Assembly: GCA_016718345.1 (NCBI GenBank)
Contig: JADKDN010000005.1
Coordinates: 124,001 to 188,000 of the forward strand
DNA: 64,000 bases
Direction: 5' to 3'
From: Flavobacterium sp.
Lineage (GTDB): Bacteria; Bacteroidota; Bacteroidia; Flavobacteriales; Flavobacteriaceae
The notes beneath the pieces were generated by a model. The model made no database searches. It was not told where the DNA came from and saw only the letters and a program-made list of their open reading frames with translations. Both the position numbers and the translations under genes were made by a program. Below are positions 31,316-40,480 of this stretch, one piece after another; the first letter of the stretch is position 1; each line of letters opens with the position of its first letter.

Positions 31316-32086
31316 TTACTTTTCTTTCCAAAGTCTGTCTAATTCTAAGTACCGAACATATACACTGTAGGCATTTAGATAACAAATAGTAATTCCCTTT
31401 TTCCCGTCAAGAACTCCCAAGCGAACTACATAGTTGTATAAGAAATTATATATAGGATGAAAAGTTTTCAGAAACAAGGAAGGTTTTAGCTTTTTAATAA
31501 ACTTTTCTTGCGCCTTAAATTTTCCATAATTAATCATTTTAGCCTTGTACGATTCATAATCAGAGTAGGAGTAGTGGATGAGTTTATTTTTTAGAATACC
31601 AACTTCTCCTTCTACCTTAAGTTTTTCATGAACAAGCCTTTCTGAAGTGTAGGTCGCAAAACTTTTATGAAAAAGTCTAAATATTTTGTCCGTTTGCCAG
31701 CCACTAAAACGTAAAACCTTATTCTTAAACATGAATGTTCTGTAAAACATAAATGCCGTAAACGTTTCATTGTTTTTTAACGTTTCAAGAATCTCAATTT
31801 TTAGTTTCTCTGAAAGTCGTTCATCAGCATCAAGAAATAGTATCCAATCATTTTTTACAAGTGATATGGCAAAATTTCTTTGCGAAGTGAAATTTTCAAA
31901 TTTATTTTGAATGAATCGAACGTTACTAAATGATTTGGAAATTGCCTCAGTACCATCGGTGCTATATGAATCTACAACCAATATTTCATCTGCAAAATCC
32001 AAATCACTCAAAAGAGCTTTCATGTGCTCCTCTTCATTCAAGGTGATAATAATTACAGATAGATTGGTGTTGTGATTGTATTTCAT
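31316..32086 (-). CDS. Family 2 glycosyltransferase (WaaE/KdtX-like)
   Basis: An intact 256-residue GT-A enzyme: SVIIITLNEEEHMKALLSDL at the N-terminus, EILVVDSYSTDGT, the metal motif FLDADER, then FSGWQTDKIFRLFHK. This set of motifs fits the WaaE/KdtX type that adds a sugar to the LPS core. It is followed on the same strand by a CDP-glycerol-transferase-like gene upstream (45 bases) and a GT9 gene, suggesting a core-oligosaccharide locus. It has a -7-like element of its own. Confidence 0.88.
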   Translation of the reverse strand: MKYNHNTNLSVIIITLNEEEHMKALLSDLDFADEILVVDSYSTDGTEAISKSFSNVRFIQNKFENFTSQRNFAISLVKNDWILFLDADERLSEKLKIEILETLKNNETFTAFMFYRTFMFKNKVLRFSGWQTDKIFRLFHKSFATYTSERLVHEKLKVEGEVGILKNKLIHYSYSDYESYKAKMINYGKFKAQEKFIKKLKPSLFLKTFHPIYNFLYNYVVRLGVLDGKKGITICYLNAYSVYVRYLELDRLWKEK

Positions 32087-32104
32087 TAATTAGGCACTAT
32101 TTTG

Positions 32105-32112
32105 CAAATATA
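32105..32112 (-). promoter_or_regulatory. Putative -7 promoter element of the GT2 gene
   Basis: The minus strand reads TATATTTG (TAnnTTTG), 19 bases before the start codon at 32086. Confidence 0.45.
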
Positions 32113-32131
32113 AATGAATATAATTATACTG

Positions 32132-33216
32132 CTATTTTTTTTCTAGTTGATACTCTTTGATTGTAATGGGTTTATCATAACTTTTAAGAGTATAATAATT
32201 CAAAAGCTTTCTCATTTTCCATTTTCGAATCAAATTCCAAGGTTTCGATTTTAAATGTGATTTATCTTTAGTAAGAAAATGAATTGTTGCATCAATTACC
32301 CTTTCACTCGATTTTCCATCAAAATAGGGATGCGTCTGCAAGATGAATTTTTTTATCGCAACCATAGTATCATTGGGTTTTGCTAAAGCATGCTTTAAAG
32401 CTGATTCAATTTCAGAAACTTCAGAAATATCTATTAAATGACTATCGGGTTTATTGTTTCTAAAAGTTACAACAGGTTTTTCTTGTAAGAGAAATTCAAT
32501 AATGGCCGAAGTGGTATCCGAAAACATAATATCCGCTTTTTTGAAAAGTGGAATCAAATCTGTCGTGTCATGATAACTAAAATTTTCATTGTTTAAAGCT
32601 TTAAATTTCTCTTTAACTTCCGTTTCTAATTTTGGATGTAAAACACATAAAAATTGATAGTTACCAGTTTTACTTAGCCTTTTTATTTCTTCAAAAACAG
32701 CATCGTTTTTGGCTAAACTTAATCTAGTAGTAAATGTTGATGAAATAAGTATCGTCGGTTGTTCCGAAATCTCTTTATTTGCTATTGGAAATAGAGGGTC
32801 TACTTTTGACCAACCCGTTTCTACAACTTCAAAAAGCCATATTTTTTTGCTTGATATTGAAAGGTTTCTGTTGTTGAAGGCTACCTGGTGGTATATAAAT
32901 CAAAGAAGCCTCTAATTTTAAAATGATCGTCCATTAAAGGCCTTTTGTTGGCCGAAAAGCCGTGAAATATCTGTACTTTGATACCTGGAAAAAAATCAGC
33001 AACGCTATCTGTAGCGGTTAAAACAATGTGCGGTTCATAATTCAATACTTCTTTTACCGAATGCAATACTGGAGTTCCATTTTCAAAATATGATTTGGTG
33101 TATTCGTGTTCTGAAAACCAATATACTTGATAACCTCTTTTTTGGATTTCTTTTTCAAGAGGTTTTCCAATAGGAATACTGTACGGATGAGAAATATAAA
33201 TTAAAAACTTGTACAT
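32132..33216 (-). CDS. CDP-glycerol glycerophosphotransferase-like protein, frameshifted
   Basis: About 361 residues over several frames. The N-terminus (MYKFLIYISHPYSIPIG) is followed by VYWFSEHEYTKSYFENG and VQIFHGFSANKRPL, a GT-B-type phosphate-binding region. The C-terminus has LIPLFKKADIMFSDTTSAIIEFLLQEKPVVTF, which is typical of CDP-glycerol/teichoic-acid-type transferases and capsule proteins. Breaks fall between about 32560 and 32890. Gram-negative members use varied donors, so the transferred group is unknown. It lies between the GT2 and GT9 genes on one strand. Confidence 0.7.
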
Positions 33217-33221
33217 AGAAA

Positions 33222-34287
33222 TTACTTGATATGATTTTCTAGAAAATTAGTAAGTTCATTTTTAATAACTGAAGGCTTCAACATTTTGTAATATTCTTGA
33301 TAGTTCTTTTTCAATTCTTTTCGGCTGTGTGTGCTTATAATTTCTGGAAAATAATCATTTACATGTACCGCTTTATGAAAGTTTCCGTCTTCAAATATAC
33401 TCCAACTTTCTTTTTGAATCCATGGAGAAAATATGGTAAAACTAGGTTTGTTCAATGCTTTTGCAATATTTACCGCCCCACCATCATTTCCAATAATTAT
33501 TTTACAATAATACATTATTCCCATAAAAGAACGCAAATTTGAACCAATTATATCCAAGTCAATTTTACTTTTTGCTTCTTCTGAACATAGGTTGTAAATA
33601 TTTTGTATTTCATCCAATTGTTTAGGCATGTAGTTAAAAAGCAGTTTTACTTTAGGTTGACAGGCAATTGTATTGATTACATCAACTAGATAGGGTATTG
33701 GATAGGTTTTATTTTCTTCACTCCCTAAAACACTTAGCATGATAACAGCATCGTTTTGGACATCAATATCATGTTTTTTTAAAAGTGAAAGAGCTTCCTT
33801 TTTTTCTGAATCAGTCAAAAAGAGTTTAGGATGATTGTCTATTGGTGTAGTATTCATTAAAGGTTTGAACAAATTTTCTCTTCTTTCAATGGCTAAACCT
33901 GCAATTGTCTTAGGTTTGTTTATATGTTCAACTTTAATGTTATAGGCATTAAAATAGTCTTTTTGTTTGTAGCCAATTCTTTTTGGTGCACCAGAAAAAA
34001 GTGATAAGTTTACTTTCAATCTTGGAATAGGCATCAATCACAATATCATATTTTGATTTTCTGATGCTGATAATGAATTTCAAAAAGGCAATTTTACTCT
34101 TTCTAACGCTATCTTCAAAAAGGATAATAGTATCTATGTTAGGATTGTTTTCAACAGCGGGTTTTGTAAATGGATAGATTAGATAATCAATTTGTGCTTC
34201 AGGATAGGCAATACGCAGATTGTTGCAAATGATACTGCTAATGAGTACATCTCCAATCATTTTCTGCTGAATAACCAATATTTTCAT
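33222..34287 (-). CDS. Family 9 glycosyltransferase (heptosyltransferase-like), one frameshift
   Basis: About 355 residues. The N-terminal Rossmann half reads MKILVIQQKMIGDVLISSIICNNL, typical of WaaC/WaaF/WaaQ-like GT9 enzymes (K-Q-x-x-x-G-D-x-L). The C-terminal half has IIGNDGGAVNIAKALNKPSFTIFSPW, the donor-site motif. The two are joined by a T-run near 33990-34000, where one T seems lost (FFSGAPKRIGYKQK in the restored frame). Probably transfers a heptose or similar sugar to the LPS core. Directly precedes the CDP-glycerol-transferase-like gene (6 bases). Confidence 0.82.
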
Positions 34288-34328
34288 GTATTGCTTTTTA
34301 TCGGATATACGAATATAACTATTTTGAG

Positions 34329-35147
34329 CTAAACAGCTACATCATATTCTCTCAAAGCATTGTTCAATGAAGTTTTTAAATCGGTGGATGGTTTTCGAGT
34401 TCCAATGATTAAGGCACAAGGGACTTGAAATTCTCCAGCAGCAAATTTTTTAGTGTAACTTCCAGGAATTACTACCGAACGAGCAGGTACAAAACCTTTT
34501 CTTTCAATAGGAGTTTCGCCCGTAACATCAATGATTTTTGTCGAAGCAGTCAAACAGACATTTGCCCCAAGAACAGCCTCTTTACCCACGTGGACTCCTT
34601 CAACAACAATACATCGTGAACCAATGAATGCTCCATCTTCGATAATTACCGGTGCCGCTTGCAAAGGTTCAAGTACACCACCAATACCAACACCACCACT
34701 TAGGTGAACGTCTTTACCAATTTGAGCACAACTTCCTACTGTAGCCCAAGTATCGACCATGGTTCCTTCATCAACATAAGCACCAATATTGACATAACTT
34801 GGCATAAGAATTACTCCTTTTGACAAATAAGCACCATGTCTAGCAACAGCATGAGGTACTACTCGAATGCCTCTTTCAGCATAGCCACGTTTCAAAGGAA
34901 TTTTATCGTGATATTCAAAAATACCCACTTCAAATGTTTCCATTTTTTGGATAGGGAAATAAAGTACTACTGCTTTTTTTACCCATTCATTAACTTGCCA
35001 AGTTCCATCATTTTTAGGTTCGGCAACTCTCAAAGTACCAGCATCAAGTAAATTTACAACTTCTCTGATTGCTGAAATAGTAGTTTCTTCTTGTAATAAG
35101 GCACGGTTTTCCCATGCTTTTTCTATAATGGTTTGTAATGCATTCAT
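34329..35147 (-). CDS. dapD: 2,3,4,5-tetrahydropyridine-2,6-dicarboxylate N-succinyltransferase
   Basis: An intact 272-residue enzyme of the succinylase branch of lysine/diaminopimelate synthesis. It has a helical N-terminal domain (IIEKAWENRALLQEETT, then FPIQKMETFEVG) and a left-handed beta-helix of hexapeptide repeats with GVILMPSYVNIGAYVDEGTM, TWATVGSCAQIGKDVHLSGG, GVGIGGVLEPLQAAPVII and GSRCIVVEGVHVGKEAVLGA. The C-terminus carries an extra tail. Product is inferred with high confidence because these motifs are near-invariant in DapD. Confidence 0.95.
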   Translation of the reverse strand: MNALQTIIEKAWENRALLQEETTISAIREVVNLLDAGTLRVAEPKNDGTWQVNEWVKKAVVLYFPIQKMETFEVGIFEYHDKIPLKRGYAERGIRVVPHAVARHGAYLSKGVILMPSYVNIGAYVDEGTMVDTWATVGSCAQIGKDVHLSGGVGIGGVLEPLQAAPVIIEDGAFIGSRCIVVEGVHVGKEAVLGANVCLTASTKIIDVTGETPIERKGFVPARSVVIPGSYTKKFAAGEFQVPCALIIGTRKPSTDLKTSLNNALREYDVAV

Positions 35148-35163
35148 AAAGTTTGATTTTCAG

Positions 35164-35171
35164 CAAATATA
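35164..35171 (-). promoter_or_regulatory. Putative -7 promoter element of dapD
   Basis: The minus strand reads TATATTTG (TAnnTTTG), 17 bases before the start codon at 35147. Confidence 0.45.
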
Positions 35172-35305
35172 AAAGCATTTTTTTTAAATGAAACCAAAAA
35201 TTAAGAGGGATTGGTAATTTATTTATCTAAAAAAGGAAGAAAATTAAAGAGAAGTACTTTTGCTTACTATTTTTGCCGAACTAATAGAAGTTATGATTTG
35301 ATTTC

Positions 35306-35704
35306 TTATTCAGATTCAGAAAGAAAACTTACTGTTTTTGAGTCATCAAAGTTTATAAGATACCTTTTGCTTTTACTGTATAAATACATTTTAGAATCAT
35401 CTATTAGCATTACAGTAACAGGATTGGTTTCTTCATCTTTACAAAGATAAATGACTCCATTATTAGGCAAATCGGTTTTTGATATGATATTTAAATGATA
35501 ATTTTTGTCGACTTTTAGATTAATTTCATCACAAGTAAAACTGACCGATTGTTCAGATACATTCTTAATGGCACTCCACTCTTGGTCGTCATTTCTAGTT
35601 TGTATTTGGCTATACGTAAAAACTCTGTTCTGAGCTAAACTACTCAATGAAGCTATTAGTATAAAACAATAAATCAACTTTTTAATCAGCATTGTCTGAA
35701 TCAA
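35306..35704 (-). CDS. Secreted protein of unknown function
   Basis: A 132-residue open frame. A hydrophobic N-terminus (KKLIYCFILIASLSSLAQ) looks like a signal peptide ending at LAQ; the ATG of MLIKKLIYC is an alternative start to the first Met. The mature part is mostly beta-rich, with two Cys (FTCDEIN, YLCKDEE), and shows no motif I recognise. It stands alone between dapD and ruvX. Its bias toward Lys/Asn/Ser codons is like its neighbours, so it is probably a real gene. Confidence 0.6.
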   Translation of the reverse strand: MIQTMLIKKLIYCFILIASLSSLAQNRVFTYSQIQTRNDDQEWSAIKNVSEQSVSFTCDEINLKVDKNYHLNIISKTDLPNNGVIYLCKDEETNPVTVMLIDDSKMYLYSKSKRYLINFDDSKTVSFLSESE

Positions 35705-35857
35705 TTAGGGGATGCAATATCGAAATTTTTTATTTATGTAGTATTTATTTTATTAAAAACTTACAATGTAGAAAGTTTTTACTTACAAAAGAAACGTTTT
35801 CCATTGTCTTTTTTGTTTTAAAGACTTGAGCAATAATCCCTGAAACGTCCTTTTGAT

Positions 35858-35865
35858 TATATTTG
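35858..35865 (+). promoter_or_regulatory. Putative -7 promoter element of ruvX
   Basis: TATATTTG matches TAnnTTTG. Transcription would begin about 35872, downstream of the in-frame TTG at 35863, which supports the ATG at 35887 as the ruvX start. Confidence 0.55.
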
Positions 35866-35886
35866 TTATCTAAAACAAATGAAAAA

Positions 35887-36303
35887 ATGTCAAGAATTCT
35901 CGCTATCGATTATGGACAGAAACGAACCGGAATTGCTGTTACAGATGAATTGCAAATCATAGCTTCGGGATTAACGACTGTTTCATCTGATACTTTAATT
36001 CCTTTTTTAAAAGATTATTTTAGTAAGGAACGAGTTTCTAAAGTATTGATTGGGGAACCTAAACAAATGAATGGAGAACCCTCCCAAAGTACTGATAGTA
36101 TCGAAGCTTTTGTAGCCCAATTTTCAGCAACATTTCCAGAAATGAAAGTGATACGTGTAGACGAACGATTCACTTCAAAGATGGCTTTTCAATCCATGAT
36201 TGATGGAGGATTGAAAAAAAAACAGCGCCAAAACAAAGCACTTATTGATGAAATAGCCGCTACTATACTATTACAAGATTATCTCACTAGAAAGATGATT
36301 TAG
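35887..36303 (+). CDS. ruvX: Putative pre-16S rRNA nuclease / Holliday junction resolvase YqgF (RuvX)
   Basis: A 138-residue RNase-H-fold protein: ILAIDYGQKRTGIAVTDE (catalytic Asp), VLIGEPKQMNGEPS, IRVDERFTSKMA and the C-terminal DEIAATILLQDYL with conserved acidic residues. This matches YqgF/RuvX, involved in 16S rRNA 5'-end maturation or Holliday-junction processing. The start MSRILAIDYG at 35887 is used because a promoter element overlaps the longer frame. def follows after a gap of 168 bases. Confidence 0.92.
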   Translation: MSRILAIDYGQKRTGIAVTDELQIIASGLTTVSSDTLIPFLKDYFSKERVSKVLIGEPKQMNGEPSQSTDSIEAFVAQFSATFPEMKVIRVDERFTSKMAFQSMIDGGLKKKQRQNKALIDEIAATILLQDYLTRKMI

Positions 36304-36404
36304 ATTAAAAGGTACTAATTTGTTGGCACTGAAAGCGGTATTTTAAAAATATTAAATATTTACTAATTATTTCAAAACGCAATTATCCAGTATTTATTTT
36401 TCAC

Positions 36405-36412
36405 TATTTTTG
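36405..36412 (+). promoter_or_regulatory. Putative -7 promoter element of def
   Basis: TATTTTTG matches TAnnTTTG. The def ATG is 59 bases downstream. Confidence 0.4.
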
Positions 36413-36471
36413 CATCCCAATACATAGTAAAGTTGTATCAACTTTGAGAACCAAATCTTAATTCTGTAAAA

Positions 36472-37055
36472 ATGATTCTACCCATTGTAGGTTACGGAGA
36501 TCCTGTTTTAAGGAAAATTGGAGAAACAATCACTCCTGACTATCCAAATTTAAAAGAGATAATTGCCGACATGTATGAAACCATGTACAACGCTTATGGT
36601 GTTGGACTTGCCGCACCACAAGTAGGATTATCAATTCGATTATTTGTTATTGACACTTCGCCATTTGGAGAAGATACCGATTTGTCTAACGAAGAACAAA
36701 GCCAATTAAAAAACTTCAAAAGAACTTTTATTAATGCAAAAATGATAAAGAAGATGGGGAAGAGTGGGGCTTTAATGAAGGTTGCCTAAGCATTCCTGAA
36801 GTGCGTGAAGATGTTTATCGTCATGAAAGAATTACGATCGAATACTGTGATGAAAATTTCAATAAAAGACAGAAGTTTTGACGGATTAGTAGCGCGTGTC
36901 ATTCAGCATGAATACGATCATATTGAGGGAATTCTATTCACAGATTTGATTTCATCACTGAAAAAACAACTGATTAAAAGAAACTTCAAAATATCATGGA
37001 AGGAAAAACAAGACCTGATTACAAAATGAAGTTTGCAGCCAAAAAAGGAAGATAA
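36472..37055 (+). CDS. def: Peptide deformylase, frameshifted
   Basis: Removes the formyl group from nascent proteins. All three deformylase motifs are present: GVGLAAPQVG, EGCLSIPEVRED (in the second frame, with the metal Cys) and HEYDHIEG (two His ligands plus catalytic Glu). Breaks near 36770, 36860 and 36985 place the pieces in different frames; the last frame ends TRPDYKMKFAAKKGR at 37055. Total is about 195 residues, normal for the family. An essential gene with three breaks strongly suggests indel errors in the sequence rather than decay. Confidence 0.92.
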
Positions 37056-37117
37056 GAAGGAGCGCAGCTTGCAACAATCAAATAAACATAAACAACAAAA
37101 TATAAATTATTTATAAA

Positions 37118-37558
37118 ATGAATTTAGAAAAAATATTATCTATATCTGGAAAGCCAGGATTATACGCCTTAAAAATTCAAACTCGAACGGGATTTGTTGC
37201 GGAATCATTACTAGATGGAAAAAAAATCACTGTAGGCCTTAGAAGTAATGTTAGTTTATTATCTGAGATTTCAATATATACTAATACAGCCGAAAAGCCA
37301 TTAGCTGAAGTAATGCGTAGCATTGCGGTAAAAGAAGATAATGGCCCGGCGATTTCTCATAAAGAAGATAATGATACCTTAATTGCCTATTTCAAAGAAA
37401 TTCTTCCAGATTATGATGAAGATAGGGTTTATGCTTCTGATATTAAGAAAGTAATCAATTGGTACAACATGCTTCAGGCAAAAGGGTTGGTTTCTAAAGA
37501 AGCTCCTCAAACAAAAGAAGAAGCTTCTCAGGCTAAAGAAGAAGCGCCGGCTGAATAA
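37118..37558 (+). CDS. DUF5606 domain-containing protein
   Basis: An intact 146-residue protein found in Bacteroidota next to def and mazG. It opens MNLEKILSISGKPGLYALKIQ, continues with a small beta-rich domain (LLDGKKITVGLRSNVSLLSEIS, likely Sm-like in fold) and the DEDRVYASDIKKVINWYN helix. It ends in a low-complexity tail of repeated KEEA units. The function is unknown; the def-DUF5606-mazG order is one I recall from flavobacterial genomes. Confidence 0.88.
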   Translation: MNLEKILSISGKPGLYALKIQTRTGFVAESLLDGKKITVGLRSNVSLLSEISIYTNTAEKPLAEVMRSIAVKEDNGPAISHKEDNDTLIAYFKEILPDYDEDRVYASDIKKVINWYNMLQAKGLVSKEAPQTKEEASQAKEEAPAE

Positions 37559-37587
37559 TAGTTACTGCCTACTTAAAGTCTTTATTT

Positions 37588-37651
37588 TTTGCCACAAATT
37601 ACACCCATTTTCACAAATTAATTCGTGCTAATGAGTGTAATTTGTGGCAAA
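37588..37651. repeat. Inverted repeat downstream of DUF5606 gene, Flavobacterium-type intergenic repeat
   Basis: Two perfect 17-bp arms, TTTGCCACAAATTACAC (37588-37604) and its complement (37635-37651), flank a 30-base loop. Within the loop, CACAAATTAATTCGTG is itself a near-palindrome. A short T-run follows. Similar GCCACAAATTACAC-type units occur between genes in flavobacteria, from memory. The rest of the gap, to 37857, holds the hairpin listed next and no gene. Confidence 0.6.
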
Positions 37652-37798
37652 TTTTTTAGATGCTCAAAAGGGAAGATCTAAAGATAAAATTGAGAATAAG
37701 TACTTAAGTAAGTATTGTTGAAAACAAGTTAAATGATTTGTAAAATCCATAATGTTTCAGTGTCATTACGTTGGTTCGTTGCGGACAATTAATTTTTT

Positions 37799-37830
37799 AA
37801 TCCTGTCAATTTTCATTAACTGACAGGATT
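37799..37830. terminator. Hairpin upstream of mazG, possible terminator
   Basis: Arms AATCCTGTCA (37799-37808) and TGACAGGATT (37821-37830) are perfectly complementary with a 12-base loop, followed by TCTTATTTTT. It could end the DUF5606 transcript. A near-consensus TATTTTTA at 37834-37841 may be the mazG promoter. Confidence 0.45.
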
Positions 37831-37857
37831 TCTTATTTTTACCAAAAACACTTTCAA

Positions 37858-38629
37858 ATGAATTCGAGACAACTTCAATTACAGGCTTTCGAGAGACTTC
37901 TAAACATTATGGACGATTTGCGGGAGAAGTGCCCTTGGGATAAGAAACAAACGATTCAAAGTTTGCGGCATTTAACCATTGAAGAAACCTATGAATTGGG
38001 AGATGCCATTTTAGACAATAATTTAGAGGAGGTTAAAAAAGAGCTTGGTGACCTGTTGTTGCATATTGTTTTTTATGCTAAAATTGGAAGTGAAACCAAC
38101 GATTTTGATATGGCGGATGTCTGTAACGAAATTTGCGAAAAACTAATTCATCGTCACCCACATATTTACAGTGATGTTGTTGTAAAAGATGAGGAAGAGG
38201 TAAAGCAGAATTGGGAAAAATTAAAATTAAAAGAAGGAAAAAAATCGGTTTTGGAAGGCGTTCCCAAAAGTTTACCAGCATTGGTCAAAGCCAGTAGAAT
38301 TCAAGACAAGGTAAAAGGAGTAGGGTTTGATTGGGAAGAACCGCACCAAGTTTGGGATAAAGTGCAAGAAGAATTGGAGGAATTACAATTGGAAGTGCAG
38401 TCGGGCAATCAGGATAAAATAGAAGCGGAGTTTGGTGATGTATTGTTTTCGATGATTAACTACGCTCGATTTTTGAATGTAAACCCCGAAGATGCTCTGG
38501 AGCGCACTAATAAAAAATTCATCAAGCGATTTCAATATTTGAAAGCAAATCACAAGAACTAGGGAAATCCTTAATGGACATGAGCCTTGCCGAAATGGAT
38601 GTTTTTGGGAAGAAGCAAAGAAGTTGTAA
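37858..38629 (+). CDS. mazG: Nucleoside triphosphate pyrophosphohydrolase MazG, frameshifts in the last 25 residues
   Basis: Hydrolyses NTPs and dNTPs to monophosphates plus PPi. Two MazG domains are visible: LREKCPWDKKQTIQSLRHLTIEETYEL with KKELGDLLLHIVFYAKIG, and a second with VQEELEELQLEVQSG and AEFGDVLFSMINYARFL. The frame stops at 38562, but adjacent frames carry the usual tail (ELGKSLMDMSLAEMDVF, then WEEAKKL) to a stop at 38629, needing two one-base corrections near 38545 and 38600. Read through, it is about 257 residues. Confidence 0.92.
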
Positions 38630-38808
38630 GGTACTAATTTTGGTATTACTTGCAAAGAAATAATTGTACAAACGGTAATAAGTAGTTGAAAGCAGGTTAA
38701 ATAAGCAATTTAATTATCTTAAATCGTATATGAATTTATAAATTAAATAGCTGTAAATATTGAATTATCTCAATTTTGTTTCATTAAATAACTATTAAAT
38801 AATTTTTT

Positions 38809-40469
38809 ATGAAAACAAAATTCAGCTATAATTCTATTAACAATTGTTTGTCAGTTTATACTATTTGGTAAGCAAAAAGGTACGGGTTATCTTTCAAAAT
38901 ATGGATGCGCCGTCTTTAGTAAATTGATTATAGGAACCTATATCTCCAACCAAGATGTTACCGCCATCTTATTATAAAGAACCAAATAAAAATATCCTGT
39001 TGTTTATTTTTTACCTGGTTATGAAGATACTGTTGATGTATACACAAAAGGATTTTATGGAGGTTACTACTTTGAAAGTTCGATGAATTCAAACCTGACT
39101 CAGGGAAGAATTAAAGAGGTAATCATGGTTATTGTTAATGGTTACAACATATTGGAGGGGTCTTTTTTTAACAATTCACCTGTAACAGGAAATTGGGAAG
39201 ATTTTGTAGTAAATGATGTGGTAAATTATATAGATGCCAATTTTAGAACTCTTCCATCAGCAGATTCACGAGCATTAATTGGGCTTTCGATGGGTGGTTA
39301 TGGTGCACTACATTTAAGTATGAAACATCCAACTGTTTTCCATAGGATTAGGCGAGTGTCCGGGATTAGCTAGTCCAACAGGTATGATGAAAACGTCTTT
39401 GTTTGATAATACAACTGTAATAAAAAGAATCATCGGAATAAAAAAAGAATTGAATGCACTTTCAAAAGAAGAGGCGCATAAAGCATATTTCGAGATTATA
39501 AAAAAGTATAAAAGTCAGGGTGATTGGATAACTTTATTTTCATTAGCCTACGGTTCTGCATTTGCGCCCGATGTTATGGGTAATGCTCCCTATTTTCATT
39601 ATCCTTTTACATTAGATTCGAATAATAATTTAGTGAAAGACGAAATTATATTTCAGCAATATGAAAATGGTTTTGGAAATTTAAAGGCAAAAGTAGAGCA
39701 GTATAAAGGCAATTTATTACAACTAAAAGGGTATGCTATTGATTACGGAAAGGCTGATTATTTTAAATGGATAACAGAAGGAAGTATTTATTATAGTACT
39801 ATACTTACAGAGGCTGGTGTGCCTAACCAATTATGGGAGAATAGTGGCGGACATGGCGACTTGCATAAAACTAGGACAGAAAATGTACAATTACCATATT
39901 GCGATGCTATTTTAACTTTTGATAATCAAAATCTTAGCGATGCTACTTTAATTGAAAAGTTGACATGTTTAAACCAAGACGGCAATTCTATTATAGATGT
40001 TACTGAAAAAAAAATATATGTTAATTTAAAAGCAGGTGCTAATTTAAAAACCGTAAAACCGATTATTTATTTGTCACCTGGTGCAAAAATTTCGCCAGCA
40101 CAAGGCATGACACAAGATTTTTCATCAGGAACAGTAAATTATACTGTAACATCTGAAAATGGTACAGAAAGTAGCATTTGGACAGTATATGTAAACAACA
40201 CTTTAAATGTTGAAACATTTAAAAAACAAAACAATAAATTAAAAATATGTCCAAACCCCACAACTAATAATTTCATATTATCTAACGAAGATAATTTAAT
40301 TCATCGCATAGAAATTATAGACATTTTTGGTCGTATTGTTTTACAAAAAACTATTTCAAATCCTTCAGAAACAATAGTTATAGAGCGAGGTAACATAACT
40401 TCTGGTACTTATTTTATAAAGGCATTTACAAATAGTTCAGAGGTCATAGAAAAAGTAATTTTTAATTAA
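38809..40469 (+). CDS. Secreted esterase (PF00756 type) with type IX secretion sorting domain, frameshifted
   Basis: About 553 residues, with breaks in the first 90 codons and near 39370. The body is an alpha/beta hydrolase of the esterase D/feruloyl esterase type: VVYFLPGYEDT-like opening, then ALIGLSMGGYGALHLSMKHP with the nucleophile Ser in G-L-S-M-G-G, and ENSGGHGDLHKTR near the catalytic His. A Cadherin/pillar-like spacer follows. The C-terminal ~75 residues (LKICPNPTTNNFILSN, then IEIIDIFGRIVLQK and SGTYFIKAF) are a Por/T9SS sorting domain, so the enzyme is exported to the cell surface or medium. The start is taken as the ATG at 38809. Confidence 0.78.
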
Positions 40470-40480
40470 ATGATAAAATT

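Noticed and set aside
34425..35051. Plus-strand ORFs opposite dapD
   Set aside because: They are shadows of the intact dapD frame with no family features.
37560..37857. CRISPR array or tRNA in the gap before mazG
   Set aside because: Only one inverted-repeat unit and one hairpin are present; there are no spaced direct repeats and no cloverleaf.
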